Notes under the pieces: generated by a model | The model's database searches: none | What the model saw: only the letters and a program-made list of their open reading frames with translations | Told to the model about the DNA's origin: nothing | In this document: one piece after another, positions 8,077 through 17,150 of the stretch | Layout of the letters: every line of letters starts with the position of its first letter | Position numbering within the stretch: the first letter of the stretch is position 1 | NCBI GenBank assembly: GCA_946480835.1 | Contig: CAMLLC010000001.1 | Coordinates: 248,001 to 312,000, forward strand | Source of the DNA: Entomomonas sp945283395 | Lineage (GTDB): Bacteria > Pseudomonadota > Gammaproteobacteria > Pseudomonadales > Pseudomonadaceae | Reading direction: 5' to 3' | DNA length: 64,000 bases | Program-made: the position numbers and the translations under genes

Positions 8077-10911
8077 TTAAAGTGAACGCGCAACTTGAAT
8101 TTTTTCAAAGACTTCGATCTTATCGCCCACTTTTACATCATTATAACCTTTCACGCCGATACCACATTCCATCCCAGAACGTACTTCAGCCACGTCATCT
8201 TTGAAGCGACGTAGCGACTCTAGTTCACCTTCAAAGACCACTATATCATCACGTAGCACACGAATAGGCCTGTTCCTATGCACTAAGCCTTCTGTTACCA
8301 TACAACCAGCAATTAAGCCAAATTTAGGTGAACGGAACACATCTCTAACTTCAGCGATACCTAAGATATTTTCACGTACATCATTACCTAAAAGGCCAGA
8401 TAACGCTTTCTTAACATCATCAATAATGTCATAAATCACATTATAGTAACGTAAATCTAACCCTTCGGTCTCAACAATCTTACGTGCTCCAGCATCAGCC
8501 CGTACATTAAAACCAAAAATTACTGCTTGCGAAGCTAGTGCTAAGTTAGCATCACTTTCTGTGATACCTCCTACTCCCGTTCCTACCACATGTACTTGTA
8601 CTTCATCATTACCTAATTCAGTTAAAGCAGATTGCAAAGCTTCCAAAGAACCGCGTACATCCGCTTTGAGCACTATATTTAGAGTTTTCTTCTCATTCTG
8701 TCCTAAATTATCAAACATATTTTCAAGCTTAGCCGACTGCTGACGAGCTAGTTTCACCTCCCGGAACTTGCCTTGACGGAATAAGGCCACTTCACGAGCT
8801 TTCTTTTCATCAGCAACTGCTAATACTTCATCACCCGCGTCAGGTGCGCCATCTAAACCTAATACTTCAACAGGAATGGAAGGACCTGCTTCTTTAACTA
8901 TTTGACCATTTTCATCTAGCATGGCACGAACACGACCATAATTAACACCTACTAGAATGATATCGCCCTGATGTAATGTACCATTTTGTACCAAAATAGT
9001 GGCAACAGGGCCACGGCCTTTATCTAAACGAGACTCAACAACAATACCTTGAGCTGGAGCAGTAGGCACAGCAGTTAACTCTAAAATTTCTGCTTGTAAT
9101 AGTACGGCTTCTAATAAAGCATCAACACCTGTTCCTTGCTTAGCAGAAACTGGAATAAATTGTGTATCGCCACCCCAATCTTCAGGAATAACATCACGTC
9201 CAGCTAACTCATTCTTTATTTTATCTATATCTGCCTCAGGTTTATCTATCTTGTTAATTGCTACTACAATAGGTACACCTGCAGCTTTAGCATGTTGAAT
9301 AGCTTCTTCAGTTTGTGGCATTACCCCATCATCTGCAGCTACTACTAAGATCACAATATCTGTTGCTTGTGCGCCACGAGCACGCATAGCAGTAAAGGCA
9401 GCATGCCCGGGAGTATCCAAGAAAGTTATCATCCCTCTATCTGTCTCTACATGGTAAGCACCTATATGTTGGGTAATACCACCTGCCTCTCCAGAAGCCA
9501 CCTTAGTTCTACGTATATAGTCTAATAATGAAGTCTTACCATGATCCACATGCCCCATTACTGTTACAACGGGAGCTCGCTGAATAGCTTCACCTTCAAA
9601 TTTCATTGACTCAGCTAATTGCTCTTCTAAAGCATTATCATTAATTAGCTTAACTTTATGCCCCATCTCCTCAACCACTATTTGTGCTGTTTCTCTATCT
9701 AACACTTGATTGATGGTAACTGGGGTGCCCATTTTAAACATGAACTTAACAACTTCAGCTCCTTTTACTGCCATTTGCTGAGCGAGTTCCGCTACAGTAA
9801 TAGTCTCGCCAATACTTACTTCTCTCACTATAGGTCCTGTTGGTGCTTGGAATCCATGCTGATTTTCTACAGCACGTTTTTTCTGTTTATATTTACTACT
9901 ACGGCTAGCACCACGATGGTTATATTCCTCCTCATCTTCATCATCTATAATATGTAATGAACGAGGGGTATTAATTTTAGGCGAAGATTTAGAAGATGCT
10001 AGCTTACGCTCACGACGCCCTTCTTCATCTTCCCTACCATCCCTAGAAACGCGACGGTGCTCCTCTCGTAGCACCTCTTTTTCTTTTTTAGCTTTACCTT
10101 TACCTTTTGCTCTTTCAGATTCTACTTTCTGATTGGCAACAGCGGTATTCTTTTCAGCCACAGTATTATTAGTTTCAGAATTAGCGGCATCAGTAGTTAA
10201 CTTATCTTTACGACGAACTTGAATGGCCACTGGTGCTGCACTTGGCGTTCTAACAGGTTCTACCTTTTGTATCACCGTCTCTTCTCTCACTTTTTTAGGG
10301 ACAGGTTCATTTTTGGATGTATCATTAGTTTGACCTTCAGCAATTGTCACTGGAGATTCTTTGATAATTTCAGCTTGTGTAGGTTTATTTTCAACCTGAG
10401 TTGCTTTAGTTTCGACTAATTTAGCTTCAGGTATTTTTTTCGTTTTATTAGCTTTCTTACTAGCCACTACTTCAACTTTTACCTCATCGGTTTGAGCATT
10501 TATTGCTGGAGTTTTGGCGACTGGCTCTGAGACTATAGCTTGTTTAGCGGCGCTCTCCATTTTAGCTTTGCTTGCTTTCTCAGTTGTTGATAGGCTGGTG
10601 TTTTGCTCATCCACAGGAGGTACTGCAACTTCTCGCTTTACAAAAGTCTTCTTCTTACGATTCTCAATTTTAACCGTTTTATTACCCACTTTAATTTGTT
10701 CAGTTGTCTTACGTTTTAAAGTAATTTTTTTAGGGCCACCAGTCTTTTCTTTATCACCACTTAAGAAAGCTAATAATTGCTGCTTTTCTTTGTCAGATAC
10801 TTTTTGATCGACACTAGTATGAGGTAAACCCGCTTCCTTCATCTGCTGCAACAAACGTTCAGCTGAAGTATCTACTGTTTTAGCTAACTCTTTCACTGTG
10901 ACTTGTGTCAT
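8077..10911 (-). CDS. infB: Translation initiation factor IF-2
   Basis: GTPase that places initiator tRNA in the P site (944 aa). The N-terminal IF2_N domain (MTQVTVKELAKTVDTSAERL) is followed by a long charged linker rich in Lys, Glu and Ala (about residues 60-340). A second IF2_N-like segment begins near residue 366, then the G domain with GHVDHGKT, DTPGHAAF and NKID, and the C-terminal domains ending in VGDKIEVFEKI. It lies 36 bases after nusA. The linker has a different length and composition from E. coli, which is normal for this region. Confidence 0.97.
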   Translation of the reverse strand: MTQVTVKELAKTVDTSAERLLQQMKEAGLPHTSVDQKVSDKEKQQLLAFLSGDKEKTGGPKKITLKRKTTEQIKVGNKTVKIENRKKKTFVKREVAVPPVDEQNTSLSTTEKASKAKMESAAKQAIVSEPVAKTPAINAQTDEVKVEVVASKKANKTKKIPEAKLVETKATQVENKPTQAEIIKESPVTIAEGQTNDTSKNEPVPKKVREETVIQKVEPVRTPSAAPVAIQVRRKDKLTTDAANSETNNTVAEKNTAVANQKVESERAKGKGKAKKEKEVLREEHRRVSRDGREDEEGRRERKLASSKSSPKINTPRSLHIIDDEDEEEYNHRGASRSSKYKQKKRAVENQHGFQAPTGPIVREVSIGETITVAELAQQMAVKGAEVVKFMFKMGTPVTINQVLDRETAQIVVEEMGHKVKLINDNALEEQLAESMKFEGEAIQRAPVVTVMGHVDHGKTSLLDYIRRTKVASGEAGGITQHIGAYHVETDRGMITFLDTPGHAAFTAMRARGAQATDIVILVVAADDGVMPQTEEAIQHAKAAGVPIVVAINKIDKPEADIDKIKNELAGRDVIPEDWGGDTQFIPVSAKQGTGVDALLEAVLLQAEILELTAVPTAPAQGIVVESRLDKGRGPVATILVQNGTLHQGDIILVGVNYGRVRAMLDENGQIVKEAGPSIPVEVLGLDGAPDAGDEVLAVADEKKAREVALFRQGKFREVKLARQQSAKLENMFDNLGQNEKKTLNIVLKADVRGSLEALQSALTELGNDEVQVHVVGTGVGGITESDANLALASQAVIFGFNVRADAGARKIVETEGLDLRYYNVIYDIIDDVKKALSGLLGNDVRENILGIAEVRDVFRSPKFGLIAGCMVTEGLVHRNRPIRVLRDDIVVFEGELESLRRFKDDVAEVRSGMECGIGVKGYNDVKVGDKIEVFEKIQVARSL

Positions 10912-10947
10912 TTCTCTCTCCTCACATCTTTAGACCTATACTAGCTA

Positions 10948-12429
10948 TTACTCAAACCAATGAGCCCGAGCAGCCATAATTAATTTCCCTGCACGCTCTT
11001 CGGTTAATCCTGTAATATCCAGCAAGTCATCAATACTTTGCTCCGCTAGGTCTTCACGTGTGATGATGCCATTAACTGCTAATTTTCCTGCTAAATCTTT
11101 ATCCATCCCCTCTATAGCCAATAAATCCTCAGCAGGCTGAACATCAGCTAGCTTTTCTTCAGTAGCGATAGCTCTGGTTAATAAACGATCTTTTGCCCTA
11201 TTTCTTAATTCATTGACTATTTCTTCGTCAAAACCCTCTATACTTAACATTTCTTCCATTGGTACATAAGCTACTTCTTCCAAAGCAGTAAACCCTTCCT
11301 CTACCAATAACTGGGCTAGTTCTTCATCGACCCCTAACTCATCAATAAAAGCTTGTAAAATATCACCTGTTTCCGCTTGTTGTTTTTCATTAATGTCAGA
11401 CTCAGTCATCACATTTAAAGTCCAACCCGTTAGTTGGCTAGCTAGACGAACATTTTGACCACCACGGCCAATAGCTTGAGCTAGATTTTCTTCTGCAACA
11501 GCTATATCCATTGTATTGGTATCTTCATCAACAATGATAGTGGCTACTTCAGCAGGTGCCATCGCATTGATAACAAACTGCGCCGAATTTTCATTCCATA
11601 ATACGATATCTACTCTTTCGCCGCCTAGCTCACCTGAAACAGCCTGCACTCTTGAACCACGCATACCTATGCAAGCACCTTGCGGGTCAATTCGTTTATC
11701 TTTAGAACGTACCGCTAACTTAGCTCTAGAACCTGGATCACGGGCAGCTCCCATGACTTCAATTAAACCTTCAGAAATTTCTGGCACTTCAATCCTAAAC
11801 AGTTCAATAATCATCTCAGGCGCAGTCCGAGATAGTATTAATTGTGGGCCTCGATGATCGTTTCGTATTTCTTTTAATAAGGCTCTTACTCTCATTCCTA
11901 CTCTAAATATTTCTCTTGGAATTACTTGATCACGAGGCAAAACAGCTTCTGCATTATTTCCTAGATCAAGAATAATACTTTCTCTAGTGACTTTTTTCAC
12001 TACTCCAGAAATAATCTCGCCTATTTGTTCACGATAAGCATCTACGACTAAGGCACGTTCGGCTTCTCTAACTTTTTGCACTAAAACTTGCTTAGCTGTT
12101 TGAGCGGCAATACGGCCAAATTCAACGGAATCTATTTTCTCTTCTAAAGTATCCCCTATTTGAGCTTTAGGATCCTTTTCTCTAGCTTCTTCTACAGTCA
12201 ATTCAGCATCAGGATTCACTTGATCTATTTCATCTACTACATGCCACTGCCGGAAGGTCTCATAATCCCCTGTTTGTTGATTAATTTCAACGCGCACTTC
12301 GACATCGTCATTATAACGTTTTTTAGTAACTGTCTCTAATGCTTGTTCTAAAGCTTCGAAAATAATACTTGGAGAAACACCTTTCTCATTAGAAACTGAT
12401 TCAACAACCAATAATATTTCTTTACTCAT
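10948..12429 (-). CDS. nusA: Transcription termination/antitermination factor NusA
   Basis: RNA polymerase-binding elongation factor (493 aa). It has the N-terminal polymerase-binding domain (MSKEILLVVESVSNEKG), the S1 domain (GEIISGVVKKVTRESIILDL), two KH domains (CIGMRGSRVQAVSGELGGE; AIGRGGQNVRLASQLTGW) and the two acidic C-terminal repeats found in gammaproteobacteria. The frame is open to 12456, but ATG 12429 gives the standard N-terminus behind GAGGCA. NusA is known to feed back on this operon in E. coli, relevant to the tandem terminators upstream of rimP. Confidence 0.97.
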   Translation of the reverse strand: MSKEILLVVESVSNEKGVSPSIIFEALEQALETVTKKRYNDDVEVRVEINQQTGDYETFRQWHVVDEIDQVNPDAELTVEEAREKDPKAQIGDTLEEKIDSVEFGRIAAQTAKQVLVQKVREAERALVVDAYREQIGEIISGVVKKVTRESIILDLGNNAEAVLPRDQVIPREIFRVGMRVRALLKEIRNDHRGPQLILSRTAPEMIIELFRIEVPEISEGLIEVMGAARDPGSRAKLAVRSKDKRIDPQGACIGMRGSRVQAVSGELGGERVDIVLWNENSAQFVINAMAPAEVATIIVDEDTNTMDIAVAEENLAQAIGRGGQNVRLASQLTGWTLNVMTESDINEKQQAETGDILQAFIDELGVDEELAQLLVEEGFTALEEVAYVPMEEMLSIEGFDEEIVNELRNRAKDRLLTRAIATEEKLADVQPAEDLLAIEGMDKDLAGKLAVNGIITREDLAEQSIDDLLDITGLTEERAGKLIMAARAHWFE

Positions 12430-12470
12430 GTACTTGCCTCTTACAATCCTTTCCAAACCTATGTAATTTA

Positions 12471-12929
12471 TTAATCAAAGTGTGGAATAATATTTGCTTT
12501 TTCTATTAATTCACAGGGTAATAAGTATTCCTCGTTATCAATCCTTAATATCACTTGTCCATCTTCCACGTCTTGCAGCACACCTTCAAAATTGCGGCAT
12601 CCTTCAAAGGCGCTACGCAATCTGATTTTAACTTGCTCTCCTAAGTGCATTTGATATTGGGTAATGGTAAATAACGGTCTATACATGCCTGGTGAAGATA
12701 CTTCTAAAGTATATTCATAGGGAATAGGATCCTCTACATCTAAAATTGCACTTACTTGTTTACTAACTTTTTCACAATCCTCAACGCCTATACCATCAGC
12801 ATGGTCTATATATACCCTCAGCAAGGAATGTTTTCCTTGAGAAATAAATTCAATTCCCCAACACTGATAACCTAATGACTCAACGGCAGGAATCAGCAGT
12901 GCCTGTAATTGTTCTATTCTAGTTGACAC
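12471..12929 (-). CDS. rimP: Ribosome maturation factor RimP
   Basis: 30S assembly factor (152 aa) with the N-terminal alpha/beta domain (LGYQCWGIEFISQGKHSLLRVYID) and the C-terminal SH3-like domain. The key block is CEKVSKQVSAILDVEDPIPYEYTLEVSSPG. The start is GTG at 12929 behind a strong GGAGG. The frame is open upstream to 13007, but that extension runs through a terminator hairpin and is not conserved sequence. It is first in the protein-coding part of the operon, 41 bases before nusA. Confidence 0.95.
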   Translation of the reverse strand: MSTRIEQLQALLIPAVESLGYQCWGIEFISQGKHSLLRVYIDHADGIGVEDCEKVSKQVSAILDVEDPIPYEYTLEVSSPGMYRPLFTITQYQMHLGEQVKIRLRSAFEGCRNFEGVLQDVEDGQVILRIDNEEYLLPCELIEKANIIPHFD

Positions 12930-12947
12930 CGAGCGCCTCCAACAAAT

Positions 12948-12971
12948 AAAAAATGGGCATAAAGCCCATTT
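12948..12971 (-). terminator. Second intrinsic terminator/attenuator directly before rimP
   Basis: On the minus strand AAATGGGC and GCCCATTT form a perfect stem with a 5-base loop and lead straight into TTTTTT. It ends only about 14 bases before the GGAGG of rimP. Since the whole operon lies downstream, it is likely to be read through under control rather than to act as a full stop. Confidence 0.7.
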
Positions 12972-13007
12972 TAATACACACAAATTTATAACAAAACATT
13001 TATTCAA

Positions 13008-13030
13008 TAAAAAGCCCCATCTTTGGGGCT
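13008..13030 (-). terminator. First intrinsic terminator after tRNA-fMet
   Basis: AGCCCC and GGGGCT form a GC-rich stem with a 6-base loop, followed on the minus strand by TTTTTATT. It starts about eight bases after the CCA end of metY, so it would release a short metY transcript. Confidence 0.8.
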
Positions 13031-13037
13031 ATAAAAC

Positions 13038-13114
<77 letters not shown>

Positions 13115-13128
13115 TCAAAGTGGTGGCA

Positions 13129-13157
13129 ATGATATAGAAAAAAAAATAATAAGTCAA
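13129..13157 (-). promoter_or_regulatory. Sigma70 promoter of metY-rimP-nusA operon
   Basis: On the minus strand a -35 TTGACT and a -10 TATCAT are separated by exactly 17 bases, which include a long T tract. The -10 ends 14 bases before the mature tRNA 5' end, leaving room for a short leader removed by RNase P. Confidence 0.75.
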
Positions 13158-13288
13158 GGATAGTCACAAAATAAAATCAACTAACGATAGATAATTAGCG
13201 GGCAACAAGTGTTTTTGGTATTTATGATAACTACTGCTATTATATAAAAACACTATTGCTCCATAACTTGTTGATAGGTGTCTTAGCC

Positions 13289-13555
13289 ATGTCTAAAAGT
13301 ATTCATGAAAACTTAATAGATTTACAATATAAACTTAATCATTTAAAAACTGATAGCAAAGCTAACAAAGAAGAAATAGAGGCGCTTGCAGAAAAGATTA
13401 ACCATCAATTAGAGTTAGAAAAATTAGGTCAACAACCTAATACCAACTTATTAGAAGAACTTGGCTTGGCTATTGGCGAGTTCGAAGATGAACATCCACG
13501 CCTTGCAGCTACCCTTAAAAGTATTTTATTCACTTTACAAAATATCGGTGTTTAA
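13289..13555 (+). CDS. DUF4404 family protein
   Basis: Small soluble, helical, acidic protein (88 aa) that resembles the DUF4404 family of pseudomonads. The pattern is a heptad-like N-terminal half rich in Leu, Lys and Glu (LQYKLNHLKTDSKANKEEIEALAEKI) and the C-terminal block FEDEHPRLAATLKSILFTLQNIGV. No catalytic motif or signal peptide is visible. ATG 13289 follows AGGTG; an in-frame ATG 33 bases upstream has no Shine-Dalgarno. It is a single gene convergent with queF. Function is unknown. Confidence 0.7.
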   Translation: MSKSIHENLIDLQYKLNHLKTDSKANKEEIEALAEKINHQLELEKLGQQPNTNLLEELGLAIGEFEDEHPRLAATLKSILFTLQNIGV

Positions 13556-13561
13556 TAATGT

Positions 13562-13583
13562 AAGGCAGTATTTTTACTGCCTT
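13562..13583. terminator. Hairpin at the DUF4404/queF convergence
   Basis: AAGGCAGTA and TACTGCCTT form a 9-bp stem around TTTT, six bases after the DUF4404 stop and overlapping the last codons of queF. U tracts are poor on both sides, so strength is uncertain. Confidence 0.45.
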
Positions 13584-14419
13584 GCTAACCTATTATTTGG
13601 AAAATACTTAGTAGCCGTTAGACTACGATAGGGATTTATATCTAGCCCTCCTCTTCTTACGTAACGGGCATAAATTGTTAATTCAATAGGTGCTAACAGC
13701 TTATTTAGATCCATAAAAATACGCTCAACACATTGCTCATGAAAATCAGCGTACTGTCTAAAACTGACGATATATTTCAGTAAACTAGCATGATCTATAG
13801 CTTTATTAGCTTGATAATTGATAACTACTGTTGCCCAATCAGGCTGACCTGTCACTGGACAATTAGATTTTAACAGTTGACTATATAAAGTTTCTTGGCA
13901 AATAAATTGGGTTGGTTTTGCTACTAATAGTGCTATTGAAGGATGATCATACTGATCAATAGTGATATCTAATTCATCAATACACAAACCCTCAGTTTTA
14001 TGCACCCCAGCTTCCACCATAGAAGCCAATGAATTTAATGTTACAATTACATGGCTATTAGTGGCTAATGATAAATCTTTTTGTAACGCCTCTTTTACTG
14101 CTTCTTTAGAAGGGAAAATGGTTTGATTAAAACTATTTAAATAAAGCTTAAAAGATTTTGATTCTATAATATAAGGCGAATCAGCTGGAATAATAAATTC
14201 TGCTATAGCTACAATAGGCTTTCCTTTTGCATTTAACCAAGAAAGTTCATAGCCGTTCCAAATATCGACGCCATGAAAAGGTAATTTACCAGCTGTAATA
14301 CCTAATTCTTGCCACTTTTCTGCCCTAGCAATAGCATATAGTAACTTAGGCTGATAGCGAGTTATATATATATTTGTTTTGCCTAACGGGGAATCTTCCG
14401 CAGGATGTTTTTTTTCCAT
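13574..14419 (-). CDS. queF: NADPH-dependent 7-cyano-7-deazaguanine reductase QueF
   Basis: Reduces preQ0 to preQ1 in queuosine biosynthesis (281 aa, cytoplasmic). This is the long, two-lobe proteobacterial form. The first half contains the substrate/NADPH motif ESKSFKLYLNSFNQ and the second half the catalytic Cys in SNCPVTGQPDWA, followed by SFRQYADFHEQCVERIF. Its ATG overlaps the stop of the AAA/SPOR gene as TAATG, so the two are translationally coupled. Coupling of queF to aroB and the AAA/SPOR gene is not an order I know from Pseudomonas. Confidence 0.95.
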   Translation of the reverse strand: MEKKHPAEDSPLGKTNIYITRYQPKLLYAIARAEKWQELGITAGKLPFHGVDIWNGYELSWLNAKGKPIVAIAEFIIPADSPYIIESKSFKLYLNSFNQTIFPSKEAVKEALQKDLSLATNSHVIVTLNSLASMVEAGVHKTEGLCIDELDITIDQYDHPSIALLVAKPTQFICQETLYSQLLKSNCPVTGQPDWATVVINYQANKAIDHASLLKYIVSFRQYADFHEQCVERIFMDLNKLLAPIELTIYARYVRRGGLDINPYRSLTATKYFPNNRLARQ

Positions 14420-15999
14420 TAATTAGCTAATTCCTGTTTAATACTGGCAAACGTTCTTACCCAAGGTTTAGATTGTTGAATAACTACCGGTAATTTTTTG
14501 ATAGCATTTTGTGCATCATTGCGCTTATCAAAGTCACCATAAGTTACGACATAATCAACTTTTCCTAATCTTGACCTTTTAAAATAGCGATAATTACTAC
14601 CATGTTTGCTAAGGGCTTCTTTAGCAGATTTTTCACTACTGGCCACTGCAACTTGAATAGTAAAATGAGCCCCCTGTTGGGCACGATACCAAGCATTGCC
14701 AACCTTATTATTGGTTTCAACCTTTGGTTTAGTAAGAGGTTTAGTATTAGTTGTGGCTGTCTGTTTGACGCTAGTATTAGTTACTGTTTCACTTTTAGAA
14801 TGTGTGGTTACTACTGTCTCATTTTTATTATCAGTATTATTAACCGAGGTAGTTACTGATCCTGATGTGGTGTTTGATAAAGTGGTCTCTTCTTTAGGTG
14901 GCGCATTAGTGACTATTGGCTCTGTTGGCGTTAATCCAGATTCATTAACACCCGCATTACTAGTCGGCTGGTTAGCATTATCGATAGGCCCTTCGGTAGT
15001 TACAGGAGGCATTGATATATTTTCAGTTATTTGATTATCAGTAGGTAATGTAGGTATTGACTGATTATCAATAGAAGTTACTGTGGTAGCTGGTTCAGTA
15101 TCAGGCGTTTTATTGGAAATAAATAAAATTACCAACAAACAAACAACAATGACTCCTAAAATAGCTAAATTTCTATTAGATAGCGGTAGTTTAGACATGG
15201 TAGATACCCTTTTTGGCCTATGCTGAATATGATCATCATCTAAATCAGGTTCAGCAGTTAACTCTTGAATTTGCATATTTTCAGTCAAACAATCTTTTGC
15301 TATTTGATTAATAACACCTGGCCAGCCACCCGATTGAGTATAGATATACATTATTTGTTCATTACTAAATAAAGCTAAATTTTGGCCTGCCCCTTCTAAG
15401 CGAAGGGTTAAATATTCTTTAGTTTCTTCTAAGGAATAAGGAGTGAGCGGAAGATTAAATGTAACCTCTTTACTGATAACGGAATTTTCTAATTTATCCA
15501 ATAAATTTGGTCTTGCAAATAAAAAGATATGTAACCCTGCAAGCTGTTCATCAACTAGATTTAATAATAATTGAATAACATCTTCCGACAGCTGGTCAGC
15601 ATCATCAATCATAACATAAAGGCTAATACCTTTATTAAATAGCTGTTTGATCTGTTCTATAACAGCTACTACCGTTATTTCAGTAATAGATAGTTCCTTG
15701 GCCAATAAATGCAACACATCATTGACGATTGGACAATCTTTAGCTGTAATACTGACAATTTTAATCGTTTCTTTATTAATGCTTGCTATGAAAGCTTGTC
15801 TAAGTAAGGTTTTGCCACTGCCTTTAGGGCCTGTGATAAGCAACATAAGCTGACTGTGCCTAGCTAAATGATGCAATTGGCCCAAAATAGTTTTACGCTG
15901 CGCAGGAAAAAACTTAAAATTAGGGACACGAGCGGCAAAAGGATCATGATCTAACTGATAATAATTTAATAAAGCATCTTCCGCGCTAAACATATTCAT
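14419..15999 (-). CDS. AAA ATPase with C-terminal SPOR domain (DamX-like position after aroB)
   Basis: Membrane protein of 526 aa. An ExeA-like AAA domain fills residues 1-240 (Walker A GPKGSGKT near 59, Walker B LYVMIDDADQLSED near 131). A single membrane segment lies near 275-295 (LAILGVIVVCLLVILFI), followed by a long Thr/Asn/Val-rich linker and a SPOR peptidoglycan-binding domain in the last 80 residues (FTIQVAVASSEKSAKEAL). It overlaps aroB by 4 bases (ATGA). E. coli has damX at this place; pseudomonads have this ATPase-SPOR form. A role linking ATP use inside to denuded septal glycan outside is inferred from the domains. Confidence 0.85.
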   Translation of the reverse strand: MNMFSAEDALLNYYQLDHDPFAARVPNFKFFPAQRKTILGQLHHLARHSQLMLLITGPKGSGKTLLRQAFIASINKETIKIVSITAKDCPIVNDVLHLLAKELSITEITVVAVIEQIKQLFNKGISLYVMIDDADQLSEDVIQLLLNLVDEQLAGLHIFLFARPNLLDKLENSVISKEVTFNLPLTPYSLEETKEYLTLRLEGAGQNLALFSNEQIMYIYTQSGGWPGVINQIAKDCLTENMQIQELTAEPDLDDDHIQHRPKRVSTMSKLPLSNRNLAILGVIVVCLLVILFISNKTPDTEPATTVTSIDNQSIPTLPTDNQITENISMPPVTTEGPIDNANQPTSNAGVNESGLTPTEPIVTNAPPKEETTLSNTTSGSVTTSVNNTDNKNETVVTTHSKSETVTNTSVKQTATTNTKPLTKPKVETNNKVGNAWYRAQQGAHFTIQVAVASSEKSAKEALSKHGSNYRYFKRSRLGKVDYVVTYGDFDKRNDAQNAIKKLPVVIQQSKPWVRTFASIKQELAN

Positions 16000-17108
16000 T
16001 TACTCACCAAAATCGAAGCCATTAATTGTTGATAGTCTGTAGATAGTATAGCACTCAATAATTCAGCAGAGAATTCACTTGTTACGGTTGCTACGCCTAT
16101 TCCTTTTAAAAGGACTAAACGTATCTGCCCCTCTAGCGTTTTTTTATCTACCCTCATATAACCTAGAAAATCCTCGACAGTCATATTTGCAGGAGGGACT
16201 ATAGGCAACCCTGCTTTAGCCAGTAAATTAATAGCTCTATTACGTTCATCTGCCATTATCCAGCCAAGTCTATAGGACATTTCCAATGCCATAACAGTAC
16301 CCACTGCTACTGCCTCGCCATGTAACCAATTTCCATAACCTTGATGGGACTCTATGGCATGACCAAAGGTATGACCTAAATTTAAGGTAGCTCTTAGTCC
16401 TGCCTCTTTCTCATCCAAAGCCACTACCGCCGCTTTTATCTTACAAGACCACTCTATGGCCTTGATGAGTTCACTGGTTTTTAATGCTTTTAAATCTTCA
16501 ATATGCTTTTCTAACCAGTTAAAGAAATCGCTATCGGCAATTAAACCATATTTTATTACTTCAGCAAGACCCGCTGATAACTGTCTTTCTGGTAAAGTTT
16601 TTAAGGTAGTTACATCAATAATCACTTCATTAGGTTGATAAAAAGACCCTATCATATTTTTACCTAATTCATGATTAATACCTGTTTTACCACCAATAGA
16701 AGAATCCACTTGAGAAAGTAACGTAGTAGGTACTTGAATAAAGTCAACACCTCGCTGATAACAGGCAGCTGCAAACCCTACCATATCACCTATTACACCA
16801 CCACCTAGAGCAAACAAAGTAACTTTTCTAGTACACTCAGCTTCAAGTAATGCATCAAAAATTAGTTGCAGTATTTGCCAGTTCTTATATTGCTCGCCAT
16901 CAGGTAAAATACAAGTATGACATTGATACCCCTTTAATAGTTCCATTAATTGATTTAAATAGAGCGGTGCAACAGTTTCATTTGTCACAATGAGTACTTG
17001 TTTGCCATTAATATAAGATAGAAAAGCATTGTCGTTATTTGTTAATAAATGCTCACCAATAAAAATAGGATAGCTACGACTACCTAACTCTACTTGCAAC
17101 TTGTGCAT
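15996..17108 (-). CDS. aroB: 3-dehydroquinate synthase
   Basis: Second step of the shikimate pathway, converting DAHP to 3-dehydroquinate with bound NAD and zinc (370 aa). Visible blocks are GGGVIGDMVGFAAACYQRGVDF, PTTLLSQVDSSIGGKTGINH and the zinc ligands in LNLGHTFGHAIE and LHGEAVAVG. I start at the second ATG (17108), giving MHKLQVELGSRSYPI, which matches Pseudomonas-type N-termini and has GGAT upstream; an ATG 9 bases earlier is possible. It follows aroK after 42 bases in the usual aroK-aroB order. Confidence 0.96.
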   Translation of the reverse strand: MHKLQVELGSRSYPIFIGEHLLTNNDNAFLSYINGKQVLIVTNETVAPLYLNQLMELLKGYQCHTCILPDGEQYKNWQILQLIFDALLEAECTRKVTLFALGGGVIGDMVGFAAACYQRGVDFIQVPTTLLSQVDSSIGGKTGINHELGKNMIGSFYQPNEVIIDVTTLKTLPERQLSAGLAEVIKYGLIADSDFFNWLEKHIEDLKALKTSELIKAIEWSCKIKAAVVALDEKEAGLRATLNLGHTFGHAIESHQGYGNWLHGEAVAVGTVMALEMSYRLGWIMADERNRAINLLAKAGLPIVPPANMTVEDFLGYMRVDKKTLEGQIRLVLLKGIGVATVTSEFSAELLSAILSTDYQQLMASILVSK

Positions 17109-17150
17109 GTTAAACATCCAATAAATTAAGCAGATAAACTTATTTTTTTA

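Noticed and set aside
9706..9957. Plus-strand open frames antisense to infB
   Set aside because: They mirror the low-complexity charged linker of IF-2 and have no recognisable protein features.
12930..13007. N-terminal extension of rimP to an upstream ATG
   Set aside because: The extension reads through a terminator hairpin and the GGAGG site, and gives Cys/Phe-rich sequence not found in RimP.
14602..15034. Plus-strand open frames antisense to the AAA/SPOR gene
   Set aside because: They are reverse images of the Thr/Asn/Val-rich linker. Hydrophobic appearance comes from composition.
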